DNA of 64,000 nt from Haliea sp963974125 (GTDB taxonomy: Bacteria > Pseudomonadota > Gammaproteobacteria > Pseudomonadales > Halieaceae). The stretch's first letter is position 1. The number at the start of each line of letters is the position of its first letter. Under the pieces are notes generated by a model. That model was not told the DNA's origin. It did not search any database and saw only the letters and a program-made list of their open reading frames with translations. Positions 33,153-43,038 of this stretch are shown piece after piece. The stretch lies in NCBI GenBank assembly GCA_963974125.1, contig CAXBCH010000009.1, forward strand, positions 1-64,000, given 5' to 3'. A program made the translations under genes and the position numbers.

Positions 33153-33749
33153 TCAGCTGGAACTTGCCGAAGCGGCCTTGGCCTTCTTCGGTGCGGCCTT
33201 TTTCTTCGGTGCGGCCTTCTTCTTCGGTGCGGCCTTTTTCTTCGGCGCCGCTTTCTTTGCCGCCGGCTTCTTCGCGGCCGCTTTCTTCACGGAAGCCTTT
33301 TTCGCCTCGGCGCCCTTTTTGCCGGCTGCCGATCTCTTCGCCTTGGTGCGGCGCTCAGCTGCCTTCTCGACCATTGTGGCGGCCTTGTCAGCCGCAATGG
33401 CGCGCTGCGACTCCAGGGTCAGGTCCGCCTGGATTGGCAGCAGCTTCTCGAAAGACGTATAGGCCGTCTTGGCGATCTTGGCCACCGATTCCGCCAGGTC
33501 CTGAACCTGCTTGACCAGGTCTTCGACGTGTTTCTGGTTGGCACTGCTGGCCCTGCCGCGGAGGGAATTGCGCGCTTTCTTCAGGCGGGTATTGGCGGCG
33601 GTATGCTTCTTCCGCGCCGCCGTCAGGTCAGCCTTGACCTTGGCGTGTGCCTTCTCGGTTTCCGACAACAGCTTCTTTTGCAGCTGCACGACTTTCTTGT
33701 TCGCCTGCTCTGCCATCTTCACGGCCTGGGACATTTCTTTTTCCAACAT
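33153..33749 (-). CDS. AlgP-like Lys/Ala-rich protein
   Basis: This gene encodes about 198 residues from the ATG at 33749 (others at 33767 and 33818). The first 130 residues form a charged coiled coil (VQLQKKLLSETEKAHAKVK). The C-terminal 60 residues are tandem AAPKKK repeats encoded by 18-bp units (about 33184-33250). This matches AlgP/histone-H1-like proteins of gammaproteobacteria, which bind DNA through the basic tail. Repeat copy number in such tails varies between strains. Confidence 0.83.
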   Translation of the reverse strand: MLEKEMSQAVKMAEQANKKVVQLQKKLLSETEKAHAKVKADLTAARKKHTAANTRLKKARNSLRGRASSANQKHVEDLVKQVQDLAESVAKIAKTAYTSFEKLLPIQADLTLESQRAIAADKAATMVEKAAERRTKAKRSAAGKKGAEAKKASVKKAAAKKPAAKKAAPKKKAAPKKKAAPKKKAAPKKAKAASASSS

Positions 33750-33860
33750 GGGCGTTATCACTCTCATGGTTAAACGGGTACCGCTGCCTAAGTGTAGGCG
33801 GAATAACAGCGGGCGCAATGTCTATTTTTTGATCTGCCGCAAGAGACAATGCAGTTCGAT

Positions 33861-35369
33861 TCAATTCTCCAGCTGCAACATGAATTCGGCAGCGGCAAGA
33901 CGAGTCGCCGCATCCAGATGCGCCTGCGGCGGCATCTCCGGATAATCCTGCCGCTTGCGCTCCGGCTCGGCAATATAGGCGGCGATGCCTTCGGGGTCAT
34001 CCATGTAAAGCGCCTGCACTATCTGTACCGGCGGGCCGATCAGTCTGGAATTATAGGCGTGGCAGCCGGCGCAGATGCCGTAATACACCAGGCGCCCGGT
34101 ATCGACATCGGCGAGGTCGCGGGCGGGTACCGGTTCCGGCAGCGTGTAGGTTGCAACATTGGCGGTGGTCTCGAAGGCACAATCCCCGTACTGGCCGAGG
34201 CCGATCGTGCGGAAGCGCTCCGGATTGAGTATGCAGCCGTCATCCATGCCCACCGTGTCGATAATGTCCGGGCCGCGGGTCTCCAGCATGGCGGCGAGAA
34301 TGGCCCGCACTACCGGTGCCGGATTGCTGCCGTTATTGAGCATGATGTTGTTGAGAATCACCGGCCGGTTCGGGTAGGGGTCCGACTCCGGATCCACCGC
34401 GGCATTGGAAGCCAGGGAGAAATCCGTGAAGGTGATGCCGACGGAGTCGTTATTGGTGATGATGTTGCCCTCCAGCACCACATCGTCGCAGGCCATCACC
34501 AGCACGCCGGTGCCGGAGGGAATATTGGACACCAGCGAGCCGGGAATGGCGAAGTTCTCGTGGTTGTTGCCGGAAATGAAATTGTTGCGGATGATCACAT
34601 CGCCGCAGGTCTTGATCGGCAGCCCGGGGGTGATGAAGGCGAGGATGCCGCCGGTATTGTTGTAGACGAAATTGCCTTCCACCAGGGCGCCGCGGCTGTT
34701 TTCGATCTCGATGCCGGCGACGCTCTCGAATACCTCGTTGAAGACCACATCGACATTGTCCGACATGCCCACGTAAATCGCCGCATCCTCGATCCCGGAA
34801 ACCACATTGTGGGCGACGATGCCGTTCTTTCCCAGCTGCGGAAAGATCCCGTAGACACCGGTATCGACAATGATGTTGTTGCGAATGATGTAGTTGTTGC
34901 CCGCCTGGCCCATAATGCCGTTGCCTTTATAGCGGGTGATATACAGGTTCTCGATGGTGACACCGTTGCCCGAGTACAGCACCGCATCGTTGCGGAAGTC
35001 CTCGCCGTCCAGCACCGGGTAGGCGCCGCGCTCGATCACCCCGGACAGGGTGATGTTGTCCTTGTCGATGTAAACGGTCTCCCGATAGGTGCCGGGCAGC
35101 ACCTTGATCACCGCGCCCGGCGCGGCCTCGCTGACGGCCGCCTGGATGGACTCGCCATCCCGCACCAGAATGAGTTCACCGCTGACCGGCGTAGCCAGGG
35201 TGCGCACCGGCCCCGAGGCCGGCGGCGCGATATCTGCTGGTGCAAAAGCCGCCTTCGGTGCCGCCGGCGCCTGGATCACCGTGGGCGGCGGCTGGCGTGC
35301 CTGGCCGAGGTAAAACCCGAGCGCAAGCATCGCGATCGCGGCCGTGGCAATTCCCAGGATTCTTTTCAT
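33861..35369 (-). CDS. Parallel beta-helix protein fused to cytochrome c
   Basis: This gene encodes 502 residues. An N-terminal membrane anchor or signal (residues 1-25) and a Pro/Ala linker lead to a right-handed parallel beta-helix (about 65-410) with many NNxI/GNxI rungs like pectate-lyase/NosD proteins. At about 420-502 there is a cytochrome c domain with the heme motif CAGCH (433-437) and a likely axial Met479 in PEMPP. The ATG overlaps the stop of the peroxidase gene (ATGA). Beta-helix proteins of this type are known in bacteria; the heme domain ties it to the redox proteins next to it. Confidence 0.88.
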   Translation of the reverse strand: MKRILGIATAAIAMLALGFYLGQARQPPPTVIQAPAAPKAAFAPADIAPPASGPVRTLATPVSGELILVRDGESIQAAVSEAAPGAVIKVLPGTYRETVYIDKDNITLSGVIERGAYPVLDGEDFRNDAVLYSGNGVTIENLYITRYKGNGIMGQAGNNYIIRNNIIVDTGVYGIFPQLGKNGIVAHNVVSGIEDAAIYVGMSDNVDVVFNEVFESVAGIEIENSRGALVEGNFVYNNTGGILAFITPGLPIKTCGDVIIRNNFISGNNHENFAIPGSLVSNIPSGTGVLVMACDDVVLEGNIITNNDSVGITFTDFSLASNAAVDPESDPYPNRPVILNNIMLNNGSNPAPVVRAILAAMLETRGPDIIDTVGMDDGCILNPERFRTIGLGQYGDCAFETTANVATYTLPEPVPARDLADVDTGRLVYYGICAGCHAYNSRLIGPPVQIVQALYMDDPEGIAAYIAEPERKRQDYPEMPPQAHLDAATRLAAAEFMLQLEN

Positions 35370-36610
35370 GGCGTGCTCCCTGTTGTTATTGGTGTCGTGG
35401 GGCCGTGCATCAGCGGCAGGCCGGAGGGAACGGCCGCCGGGGTCACTGGCTTCAGGCTCTCATCGGTCAGCGTGTGCAGGAATTCGACCAGCTGGTCCAG
35501 TTCCTCGTCCGTCAGCCGCGGCTCCCAGATGTGCCAGTGTATCCTGAGATCCTCGCTGGCGGGTACGGCATGGCCGCGACCACCGGTATAGAAGGCCACG
35601 GCTTCGCGCAGCGTCGCAAAGCGGCCCGAGTGCATGTAGGGCGCGGTGAGGGCGATATTGCGCAGGCCCGGCGTACGAAAGGCGCCCCGCAGACTGGGTT
35701 CGCCCAGGCCCGGTCCGGCACCGGGGTCGAATGGCAGCCCTTCGGGCTCGGGCGTGCCGATGACCGCGAGTTGCTGGTTGCTGAACAGGGGCGGCGTATG
35801 GCACTCGGCACAGCGGGCGACAAAGGACCGGAACACGTTCAGGCCCGCCTTTTCACTCGCGCTCAAGGCACCGCCATGGCCGTGCGCGTACTGGTCGTAG
35901 CGGCTGTTGAGGGAGATCAGCGAGGTCTGGAAAGCGACCAGCGCGGTGTACAGCTGGTCGAGCTCGATAGCGGCGCCGGGATGGCTGAAATGATCGGGAA
36001 ATGCCTGGGCAAACAGCGCGCGATAGGCCGCGGAGTCGCGCAGGCTGGCGCGCAGGGCGGCGGGTGAATTGGCCATTTCGGCGGCGCTGAAGAGCGGCTC
36101 CAGCATCTGCTGTTCCAGGCTGTCGGCGCGGGCATCCCAGAACAGGCGTTGCAGAAAGGCCACATTCCACAGGCTGGGCGCGGAGCGCGCGCTCAACTGG
36201 CCGCCGCTGCCGACACTGCGCCCCATGCCGTCGGCAAAGCCGCGCTCGGGCTGGTGGCAGCTGGCGCAGGACAGGGTGTGGTCCGCCGACAACAGCGGAT
36301 CAAAAAACAGATAGCGGCCGAGATCGATCTGCTGCGGGGTGAAGCCATCGCGCCAGGGCGGCAAGCCGGTCTTGAGGCCGCCGACGCCAGCGCCCTGCAG
36401 TGAGTCGTAGCGCTGGTAAAGGCTGCGGAGCCTGCAGCCCTGGTCCTCAAGTTCAAACCCCGGAGGGCACACCTGGCTGAGATTGATCCCGGCCGCTCTG
36501 TCAGCCGCTACTCCCGGCCCCCAGACCGACAGCAGGAGCATGCCAGCCAGCCAGATGGCCGGCCCACTGCGCCTACTCTGCGGGCTGGCTGCGGATAAAC
36601 GCGATGACAT
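35366..36610 (-). CDS. Diheme cytochrome c peroxidase (MauG/CcpA type)
   Basis: This gene encodes 414 residues. A signal peptide (about residues 1-36) is followed by an extra Cys pair (CPPGFELEDQGC) and two heme motifs, CASCH (115-119) and CAECH (267-271). LGRYLFFDPLLSAD and RDVALTAPYMHSG-like (RNIALTAPYMHSGRF) segments are typical of the family. It uses peroxide to oxidise a partner or forms a high-valent diheme. The start at 36610 overlaps the upstream cytochrome gene by 38 bases. A shorter form from 36541 would leave a poor signal peptide. Confidence 0.93.
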   Translation of the reverse strand: MSSRLSAASPQSRRSGPAIWLAGMLLLSVWGPGVAADRAAGINLSQVCPPGFELEDQGCRLRSLYQRYDSLQGAGVGGLKTGLPPWRDGFTPQQIDLGRYLFFDPLLSADHTLSCASCHQPERGFADGMGRSVGSGGQLSARSAPSLWNVAFLQRLFWDARADSLEQQMLEPLFSAAEMANSPAALRASLRDSAAYRALFAQAFPDHFSHPGAAIELDQLYTALVAFQTSLISLNSRYDQYAHGHGGALSASEKAGLNVFRSFVARCAECHTPPLFSNQQLAVIGTPEPEGLPFDPGAGPGLGEPSLRGAFRTPGLRNIALTAPYMHSGRFATLREAVAFYTGGRGHAVPASEDLRIHWHIWEPRLTDEELDQLVEFLHTLTDESLKPVTPAAVPSGLPLMHGPTTPITTGSTP

Positions 36611-37205
36611 CGAGGATCGCCTGTTCGCCGGGCAGGACCGCCGCCATGGAGCGCATCTGCCGCCCAGTGCGATCCTCCCGGTGCTGGCCGCGGCGCCCGT
36701 CGCGAAACGCGTGCAGCTGTGCGGCCAGGTACCAGTCGTCGGCGCCCGCCAGGGTGGGCGCGCTGAGCGCGACATTGCCACCGGCGGCGGGACCGTGGCA
36801 GGCGCCGCAGAACTGGTTGAAGTAGTCGCCACCGAGGACCGGATCGCCGCCGACCAGGGTGGCCGCCGAGGGGCCCGCTGCCAGTTCGCTGATGTACAGC
36901 GCGAGATCCGGCCAGCGTTCCCGCGGCGGCAGCAGTGCAACCCCCGTAACCATTTGCTGTGCCGCCTCGGTGGCGCCCTCGCCGCCGCGCAGGCCGCGCT
37001 GGAACTTGTCCAGCTGCGCCAGGATATATACCGGTCGCAGGTGGTTGAGGCGCGGCGCCTGCAGGGCGGCATTGCCCCCGGCGTCGGCGCCATGGCAGGC
37101 GGCACAGGGCCGGTAGAGATCGGCCGGGGTGGCATCGGCAGCAGCCGTGGCCCCGGCGGAGGCAGCAGCAAGCAGCAAAAACAGCGGCAAAAAGACCAAA
37201 CGCAT
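36573..37205 (-). CDS. Diheme cytochrome c4-type protein
   Basis: This gene encodes 210 residues. A signal peptide is followed by two cytochrome c domains with CAACH (34-38) and CGACH (133-137) and the GPAAGGN repeats after each heme, as in cytochrome c4. It would shuttle electrons in the periplasm and is the natural partner of the diheme peroxidase encoded next in the same operon. Confidence 0.93.
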   Translation of the reverse strand: MRLVFLPLFLLLAAASAGATAAADATPADLYRPCAACHGADAGGNAALQAPRLNHLRPVYILAQLDKFQRGLRGGEGATEAAQQMVTGVALLPPRERWPDLALYISELAAGPSAATLVGGDPVLGGDYFNQFCGACHGPAAGGNVALSAPTLAGADDWYLAAQLHAFRDGRRGQHREDRTGRQMRSMAAVLPGEQAILDVIAFIRSQPAE

Positions 37206-37423
37206 CGTAGTGTCCCGGGCAAAAACCGTGAACCCGGGAATTTACCAGCTTTTCGTCGGCCGGAGTATCGGCCAGCTGCGGTTGCAGCCCGAACAGCATA
37301 CGGGCCGCAGGTGGCGATACCGGCGGGGGAGGACAAACTCGCGGCCCTGCGCTAGACTCGCGTCTGACCTGCTGCGCGAGCACCAGCAAGCACCGGAATA
37401 AACTGACCTGACAGGGACGACCG

Positions 37424-37819
37424 ATGGAATACAACCCCGATCAACACAGCCTGAAATGCCCCAAGTGCGGCCACGGTATGGAGGAAGTCACCTACGGCGA
37501 TGTCACCATCGACCGCTGTACCAATTGCATGGGACTCTGGTTTGACACTGGGGAGGCAGACGCCCTCAAGTCCAAGTGGATGGGTGACGCCCTGGACCTG
37601 GGCAACCCCGCCGAAGGCAAGAAATGGGACCAGGTGGCGGACATCGCCTGCCCGCGCTGCGGCAAGGACATGGAAAAAACCTCGGACAAGAAACAGAAGC
37701 ACATCTGGTACGAGACCTGCAGCGAACACGGCATGTTCATGGACGCCGGCGAGTTTACCGATTACAAGCACGAGACCCTGGTCGACCGTTTCCGCAGTCT
37801 GATCAAGGGCGGGCGCTGA
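37424..37819 (+). CDS. Zinc-ribbon (zf-TFIIB) protein
   Basis: This gene encodes 131 residues with an N-terminal zinc ribbon (CPKCGHGM...CTNCMGLWFDTGE), typical of zf-TFIIB domain proteins, and a second partial ribbon (CPRCGKDM...CSEHGMFMDAGE) in which the last pair is Cys/His. It is probably cytoplasmic and binds zinc. Function is unknown. Confidence 0.9.
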   Translation: MEYNPDQHSLKCPKCGHGMEEVTYGDVTIDRCTNCMGLWFDTGEADALKSKWMGDALDLGNPAEGKKWDQVADIACPRCGKDMEKTSDKKQKHIWYETCSEHGMFMDAGEFTDYKHETLVDRFRSLIKGGR

Positions 37820-37862
37820 CCCGCCCGGATACACAGGGCGTTCCCCGCATCATCCCGGCGCT

Positions 37863-39294
37863 GTGATAACCGTCAAGACCCGCCTCCTGTATGGCGCAGG
37901 AGGCGCGGTAGCGGCCGCCAAGGAAGCGGCCTACACCATGTTCATCCTGCTGTTCTACACCCAGGTCCTGGGCTTGAGCGGCACCATCACCGGCCTCATC
38001 ATCGCCATCAGTCTTGTCTGGGACGGCGTCTCCGACCCCCTGGTTGGCTCGCTTTCAGACCGCCTGCGCAGCCGCTTTGGCCGTCGCCATCCGTTCATGG
38101 CGCTGAGCATCCTGCCCCTGGGCCTGGGTTTCGTCGGCCTGTTCGCGCCACCCCAGGCCGTGATCGACAACAGTATCTGGCTGGCGGCCTGGCTGCTGTT
38201 CTGGTCCCTGTGGGTGCGCACCTTTGTCACCACCTTTACCATTCCCCACCTGGCCCTGTCGGCCGAGATCACTACCGACTACCACGACCGGACCCAGGTG
38301 CTGGGCGCGCGCATGGGCCTGATGTTCCTGTTTGCCGTACTGCTGCCCGCAGCGGCCCTGGTGCTGGTATTCCCGGAACAAAACGGCATCGACGGGCGCT
38401 TCGAGCAGTCGCGCTACCCCCTGTACGGGATGCTGTCCTGCGCCGTGGTCTGGGTCATGGCGACGCTCAGCACGGTGGGAACGCGGCACCACATCCGGCC
38501 CGAAGTGCCGCGGCCGGGCGGCGACCAGGGCGAGCGCACGACGCTCTTCGCCCTGGTCCGGGACCTCTGGCGCACCCTGGGCAACCGCAATTTCCGCCTC
38601 CTGATTGCCTACGATGTTGCCGCCACTTCTGCCTATGGCGTCATCAGCAGCCTGAACATGCTGGTGTGGACTTTCTTCTGGGAGTTCTCGGCTACCCAGA
38701 TTTCCATCATTTTGTCAGTGCCGACGCTGCTGGCGGTACTGCTGGCCGCAGTGACCCTGGGTCCCCTGGGCAGGCGCCTGTCGAAGCAGCGGCTGGTGCA
38801 GCTGTCACTGCTCGGGCTCATCCTCAACTGCCTGTGGCTATATCCCCTGCAGTTGTTCCAGCTTCTGCCCGCGGACAGCGACCGTCTCATTTTCGCCCTG
38901 AACTTCATCTTCATGTTGATATTCATGTACCTGTTCATGCTGCGGATCATCAACAGTACCTCCCGTCGCGGACCTGACCGACGAACACGAACTGGACCAC
39001 GGTGTGCGCCAGGAAGCCGGCTTCTTCTCAATGACCAACTTTGTCAACAAGCTGGCGACCGTGGCCGGCCCCCTGTACGGCGGCCTGGCGCTGGATATCA
39101 TTGGCCTGGAAACCGGGATGCGCCCTGGCGAGGTGCCCCTCGGGACCCTGCACGGACTCGTCTATGCGCTGGGGCTCGGTGTCATCCCGGCCCTGCTGGT
39201 TGCCCTCTGGATCATTTCCCACATCCGCACCAGCCAGGCACAGGTGGAGGCGGTGCAGGAAAAACTCGCCGCCCGGCGCGCACTGGGCGAGTAA
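37863..39294 (+). pseudogene. GPH-family sugar transporter, frameshifted
   Basis: The first 366 codons (GTG start) encode a glycoside-pentoside-hexuronide (MelB-like, MFS_2) cation symporter with the DGVSDPLVGSLSDR signature and about ten membrane helices. At 38962-38964 (CCC) the frame shifts. Deleting one C joins it to the frame that continues as DLTDEHELDHGVRQEAGFF and runs to the stop at 39294, giving a normal 476-residue protein. The gene is therefore either a recent pseudogene or contains a sequencing error. The remainder after the break keeps good coding character. Confidence 0.85.
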
Positions 39295-39394
39295 ACCTGG
39301 AATGGCTTCCTGCGGGCCCGGGACCCAGCGGCCCGGGTTGCCCGGATCCAGGCCCTGGGTCAAAATGCCCCGCCCAGGCACTACAGGCAACACC

Positions 39395-40495
39395 ATGAAC
39401 AAGCCCAGCCCGACTGACCACAGTGCGACTGACCGCAGTGCGACTGACCGAACCGATGATGTCCGCATCCACGGGGCCCAGCCGCTGATCACGCCCTGGG
39501 TGCTGGCGGAGGAACTGCCGCTGCCCGATGCCCAGCGCCACAACATTGCCCGGGCGCGGCGCGAAATCGAGGCCGTGCTGCGCGGCCAGGACCGCCGTCT
39601 TCTGGCCATTGTCGGACCCTGCTCGGTGCACGACCCGGCCGCGCTGCTGGACTTCGCCGCGCGCCTGCAGGAGGGCTGTGCGCCGCTGGCGGATGCGATA
39701 CTGCCGGTGTTGCGGGTCTATTTCGAAAAGCCGCGTACGGTGGTCGGCTGGAAGGGCCTGATCAACGATCCGGACCTGGACGGCAGCTTCCATATCAACA
39801 AGGGCCTGCGGCAGGCGCGCAAGGTGCTGCTGGATGTCGCCACCCTTGGGTTGCCGGCGGCCAGCGAGTTTCTCGACACCACCTTCGGCCAGTACTACGC
39901 GGACCTGGTGAGCTTCGGCGCCATCGGTGCGCGCACCGTGGAAAGCCAGATCCACCGCGAACTCGCCTCCGGACTGTCCATGCCGGTGGGCTTCAAGAAC
40001 GGCACCAACGGCAACATTACCGTCGCCATCGACGCTATCCGCTCCGCCAGCCACAGCCACTGGTTCCCGTCCCTGACCAAGGAGGGCACCCCCGCGATCC
40101 TGCACTCGACCGGCAACCCGCACTGCTACCTGATCCTGCGCGGAGGCGCAGACTCCGGGCCCAACTACCATCCCGAGGCAATACAAGCCGCGGCCATGGC
40201 GCTGGCGACCAAGGAACTGCCCGCGTCCCTCATCGTCGACTGCAGCCACGGCAACAGCAACAAGGATCCGCAGCAGCAAGCGACCGTTGTGTCGTCACTG
40301 TGCGACCAGATCGAGCAGGGGCAGGCAGCCATCCGCGGCGTCATGCTGGAGAGCCACCTGACCGGCGGCACCCAGCCGATGGCGGATCGCGACCAGCTGA
40401 CCTACGGCCAGAGCATCACCGATGCCTGCCTGTCGCTCGCGGAAACCCTGCCCCTGCTGGAACAGCTGGCGGCGACAGTGCGCCGGCACGGTTGA
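39395..40495 (+). CDS. DAHP synthase (class I)
   Basis: This gene encodes 366 residues. It condenses phosphoenolpyruvate and erythrose 4-phosphate, the first step of aromatic amino acid synthesis. Motifs: AIVGPCSVHD, YFEKPRTVVGWKG, FKNGTNGN, LRGG and DCSHGNS. It belongs to the AroF/G/H group; which feedback type cannot be told. The N-terminus has a low-complexity stretch (SATDRSATDR) from two perfect copies of a 15-bp repeat (39421-39450). Confidence 0.96.
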   Translation: MNKPSPTDHSATDRSATDRTDDVRIHGAQPLITPWVLAEELPLPDAQRHNIARARREIEAVLRGQDRRLLAIVGPCSVHDPAALLDFAARLQEGCAPLADAILPVLRVYFEKPRTVVGWKGLINDPDLDGSFHINKGLRQARKVLLDVATLGLPAASEFLDTTFGQYYADLVSFGAIGARTVESQIHRELASGLSMPVGFKNGTNGNITVAIDAIRSASHSHWFPSLTKEGTPAILHSTGNPHCYLILRGGADSGPNYHPEAIQAAAMALATKELPASLIVDCSHGNSNKDPQQQATVVSSLCDQIEQGQAAIRGVMLESHLTGGTQPMADRDQLTYGQSITDACLSLAETLPLLEQLAATVRRHG

Positions 40496-40501
40496 CCCTG
40501 G

Positions 40502-41548
40502 CTACCAGGCGTAACCGATCCGGAACCGGTAGCTCTGGTCCAGCTTGTCCAGCTCACCGGGCACTGCACTGTCGTACTTCAATTGCACTTCGGCCGCGCC
40601 TTCGATATTCAGCAGCAGCGGAAACGACAGCCCCATGGTGAGGTTGAGGACGACATTGTCGGTCTCGTCCAGGTTCCAGATCCCCGTGTGCTTCAGGTAG
40701 AGCAGGGATTTTCCGTTCAGGTAGTTGCTGCTGGCGTCGACAGTCCAGTTGGCACCGAGGTAATCCTGATCCTCGGCAAGAATGAAGTCCTCGTCGACAA
40801 AGACCAGGCCTGCCTCGCCGGAGAGAGTGAAAACCGGTTGTTCATAGAACTGCCGACCCATGTAGGGACCAAGGTAGTAACGCAGGTCGAGATCAGCGAA
40901 CTTGTCCTGCTCGGCGGAGGCGTTCACACCCCAGTAGAGCGGCCCGTCCAGAAACCGGTCATACTTGGCCAGCGCTGACCAGTTCTCGGCGTTCTTGACC
41001 CCATTGGCCTCGTCGATTTCCCCGTTCAGGCGGGTGGTGTAGCGATCCTGCAGGCTGCGCCAGACACTGTCGACCCGGTAGTCGAATTCGTCGGTATCGG
41101 TGTTGCCACGCTGCAAGCCAAGCGCCGCACTGGCCTGGCCGGTCCAGCGATAGCCGCGCCCCAGCTCCCAGGGCTCGGGATCGCTCAGCGCCAGGTCGCG
41201 CAATGGGTAGCTGCCTGCGGGCGCGTCCCCGGACGTCAGTACCAGCTGCTCATCGGCAACGGTGAGGCCGGGCTCCGTGAGCACCTCTCCATCCGCCAGC
41301 TTGAGCACCACGGGACCATCTGACTGCAGGCTGACTATCTGGTCCTGCTGGATAGCGATGCTGCCGGCGAACTCCGTCTCCACGGTTACCACACCATCGC
41401 GTATGCCTTTGACAGTACCGAGAATCCGGGATCCGTTCTTGAGCACCAGTTCGTCGGCGGCCGCGGCGGCGCCTGCGGCGGCAAGCCCCGCCACCAGTGC
41501 CGCCAGCGACGCCGCCAGCCTGACTACAGGGTGAAAATTGAAAGCCAT
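40502..41548 (-). CDS. DUF481 outer-membrane-type protein
   Basis: This gene encodes 348 residues. A signal peptide (to ...AGAAAAADE) is followed by a small SH3-like domain (residues 35-75, GSRILGTVKGIRDGVVTVET) and a C-terminal beta-rich DUF481 domain ending in RFRIGYAW with a terminal aromatic residue, as in outer-membrane barrels. The start at 41548 has AAGGAG upstream. It is convergent with the DAHP synthase gene. Confidence 0.9.
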   Translation of the reverse strand: MAFNFHPVVRLAASLAALVAGLAAAGAAAAADELVLKNGSRILGTVKGIRDGVVTVETEFAGSIAIQQDQIVSLQSDGPVVLKLADGEVLTEPGLTVADEQLVLTSGDAPAGSYPLRDLALSDPEPWELGRGYRWTGQASAALGLQRGNTDTDEFDYRVDSVWRSLQDRYTTRLNGEIDEANGVKNAENWSALAKYDRFLDGPLYWGVNASAEQDKFADLDLRYYLGPYMGRQFYEQPVFTLSGEAGLVFVDEDFILAEDQDYLGANWTVDASSNYLNGKSLLYLKHTGIWNLDETDNVVLNLTMGLSFPLLLNIEGAAEVQLKYDSAVPGELDKLDQSYRFRIGYAW

Positions 41549-41660
41549 TCGCTGGAGCTCCTTGAAACAGGGGGGAGCACCTATAATACCGCATTCAAAC
41601 CGGTTCTGCGGCCTCTCCAACACTGTTAGACTGGCTCGCTCCCCCCATCTGGAGACAACT

Positions 41661-43019
41661 GTGAGCAACAAGGACTACGATCTCTTTGTCATCGGCGCCG
41701 GTTCCGGCGGCGTGCGCGCTGCGCGCATCGCCGCGGGTTTCGGCGCCCGGGTGGCAATCGCCGAGGACCGCTACATGGGCGGCACCTGCGTCAATGTCGG
41801 CTGCGTGCCCAAGAAGCTGTATGTCTATGCGTCGGAATTCGGCAAGGCCTTCGAGGACGCCCGCGGCTTTGGCTGGGACAGCAGCAAGCCGGCCTTCGAC
41901 TGGTCCACCCTGCGCGACAACAAGAAAACCGAGATCTCGCGGCTCAACGCCATCTACCGCAAGCTCCTGGCAGGGGCCAGTGCCGACATCATCGACGGCC
42001 GGGCGCAGCTGGTTGATGCCCACACCGTCGCCGTGGGTGACCGCCAGTACAGCGCCGAAAAGATCCTGATCGCCACCGGTGGCTGGCCCCATATTCCCGA
42101 GTTCCCGGGCAGCGAGCTGGCCATCACGTCCAACGAAGTGTTCGATCTGGAGTATTTTCCGGAACGCCTGGTCATCGTGGGCGGCGGTTATATCGCGGTA
42201 GAGTTTGCCGGCATTTTCAACGGGCTCGGCGCGCAGGTCACCCAGCTGTATCGCGGCCCCCTGTTCCTGCGCGGCTTCGACCCGGATATCCGCGCCCACG
42301 CGGCCCGGGAAATCCTCAAGACCGGCGTCGACCTGCGGTTTGAGGTCAATGTGGAGTCCATCAGCCGCGGCCGGGATGGCCTCGACCTGCAGCTGACCGA
42401 CGGCACGCAGATCACCGCGGATGCCGTGCTCTACGCCACCGGGCGGGTACCGCACCTGGACGGCCTGGGCCTGGAAAACGTCAATATTGAACTGACCGAG
42501 TTCGCTACCATCGCGGTGGATGAGCACTATCGCACCAGTGAACCGAGCATTTTCGCGGTCGGCGACGTTATCGGCGGCATGGAACTGACACCGGTGGCCC
42601 TGGCCGAGGGCATGGCCTTCGCCCGACGCCAGTTCGGCGATCCCGCCCAGGAAGTCGACTACGACTTCATCCCTACCGCGGTCTTCTGCCAGCCCAATAT
42701 CGGCACCGTCGGCTTCACTGAAGAGGAGGCGCGGGCAAAGTTCGGCCATATACGCCTGTTCAAGGCCAACTTCCGACCCATGAAGCACACCATCAGCGGC
42801 CGCGACGAGCAGACCTTCATGAAGCTGATCGTGGACAAGGCCAGCGACCGGGTCGTCGGTGTACACATGATGGGCCCCGATGCCGGAGAAATCATCCAGG
42901 GCATCGCCATTGCCCTGCGCGCCGGCGCCACCAAGGCCGTGTTTGATTCCACCATCGGCATCCACCCGACCGCGGCAGAGGAGTTTGTCACCATGCGCGA
43001 GCCGTGGACGGAAGACTGA
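41661..43019 (+). CDS. gor: Glutathione-disulfide reductase
   Basis: This gene encodes 452 residues starting at a GTG with GGAG upstream. An FAD-binding start (FVIGAGSGGVRAARIAA), the redox-active disulfide GGTCVNVGCVPKK (Cys43/Cys48), an NADPH-binding GGGYIAVEFAGIF, and the C-terminal HPTAAEEF histidine-glutamate pair identify it. It keeps glutathione reduced. It is divergent from the DUF481 gene. Confidence 0.96.
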   Translation: MSNKDYDLFVIGAGSGGVRAARIAAGFGARVAIAEDRYMGGTCVNVGCVPKKLYVYASEFGKAFEDARGFGWDSSKPAFDWSTLRDNKKTEISRLNAIYRKLLAGASADIIDGRAQLVDAHTVAVGDRQYSAEKILIATGGWPHIPEFPGSELAITSNEVFDLEYFPERLVIVGGGYIAVEFAGIFNGLGAQVTQLYRGPLFLRGFDPDIRAHAAREILKTGVDLRFEVNVESISRGRDGLDLQLTDGTQITADAVLYATGRVPHLDGLGLENVNIELTEFATIAVDEHYRTSEPSIFAVGDVIGGMELTPVALAEGMAFARRQFGDPAQEVDYDFIPTAVFCQPNIGTVGFTEEEARAKFGHIRLFKANFRPMKHTISGRDEQTFMKLIVDKASDRVVGVHMMGPDAGEIIQGIAIALRAGATKAVFDSTIGIHPTAAEEFVTMREPWTED

Positions 43020-43038
43020 GACATCCGGGCCGCGCTCC

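Noticed and set aside
33849..35591. A 580-codon open frame on the plus strand
   Set aside because: It is antisense to the beta-helix/cytochrome gene, which has a signal peptide, heme motif and operon overlap.
41562..41587. Promoter TTGAAA...TATAAT before gor
   Set aside because: The boxes are good but the spacer is only 14 bases, too short for a normal sigma-70 promoter.
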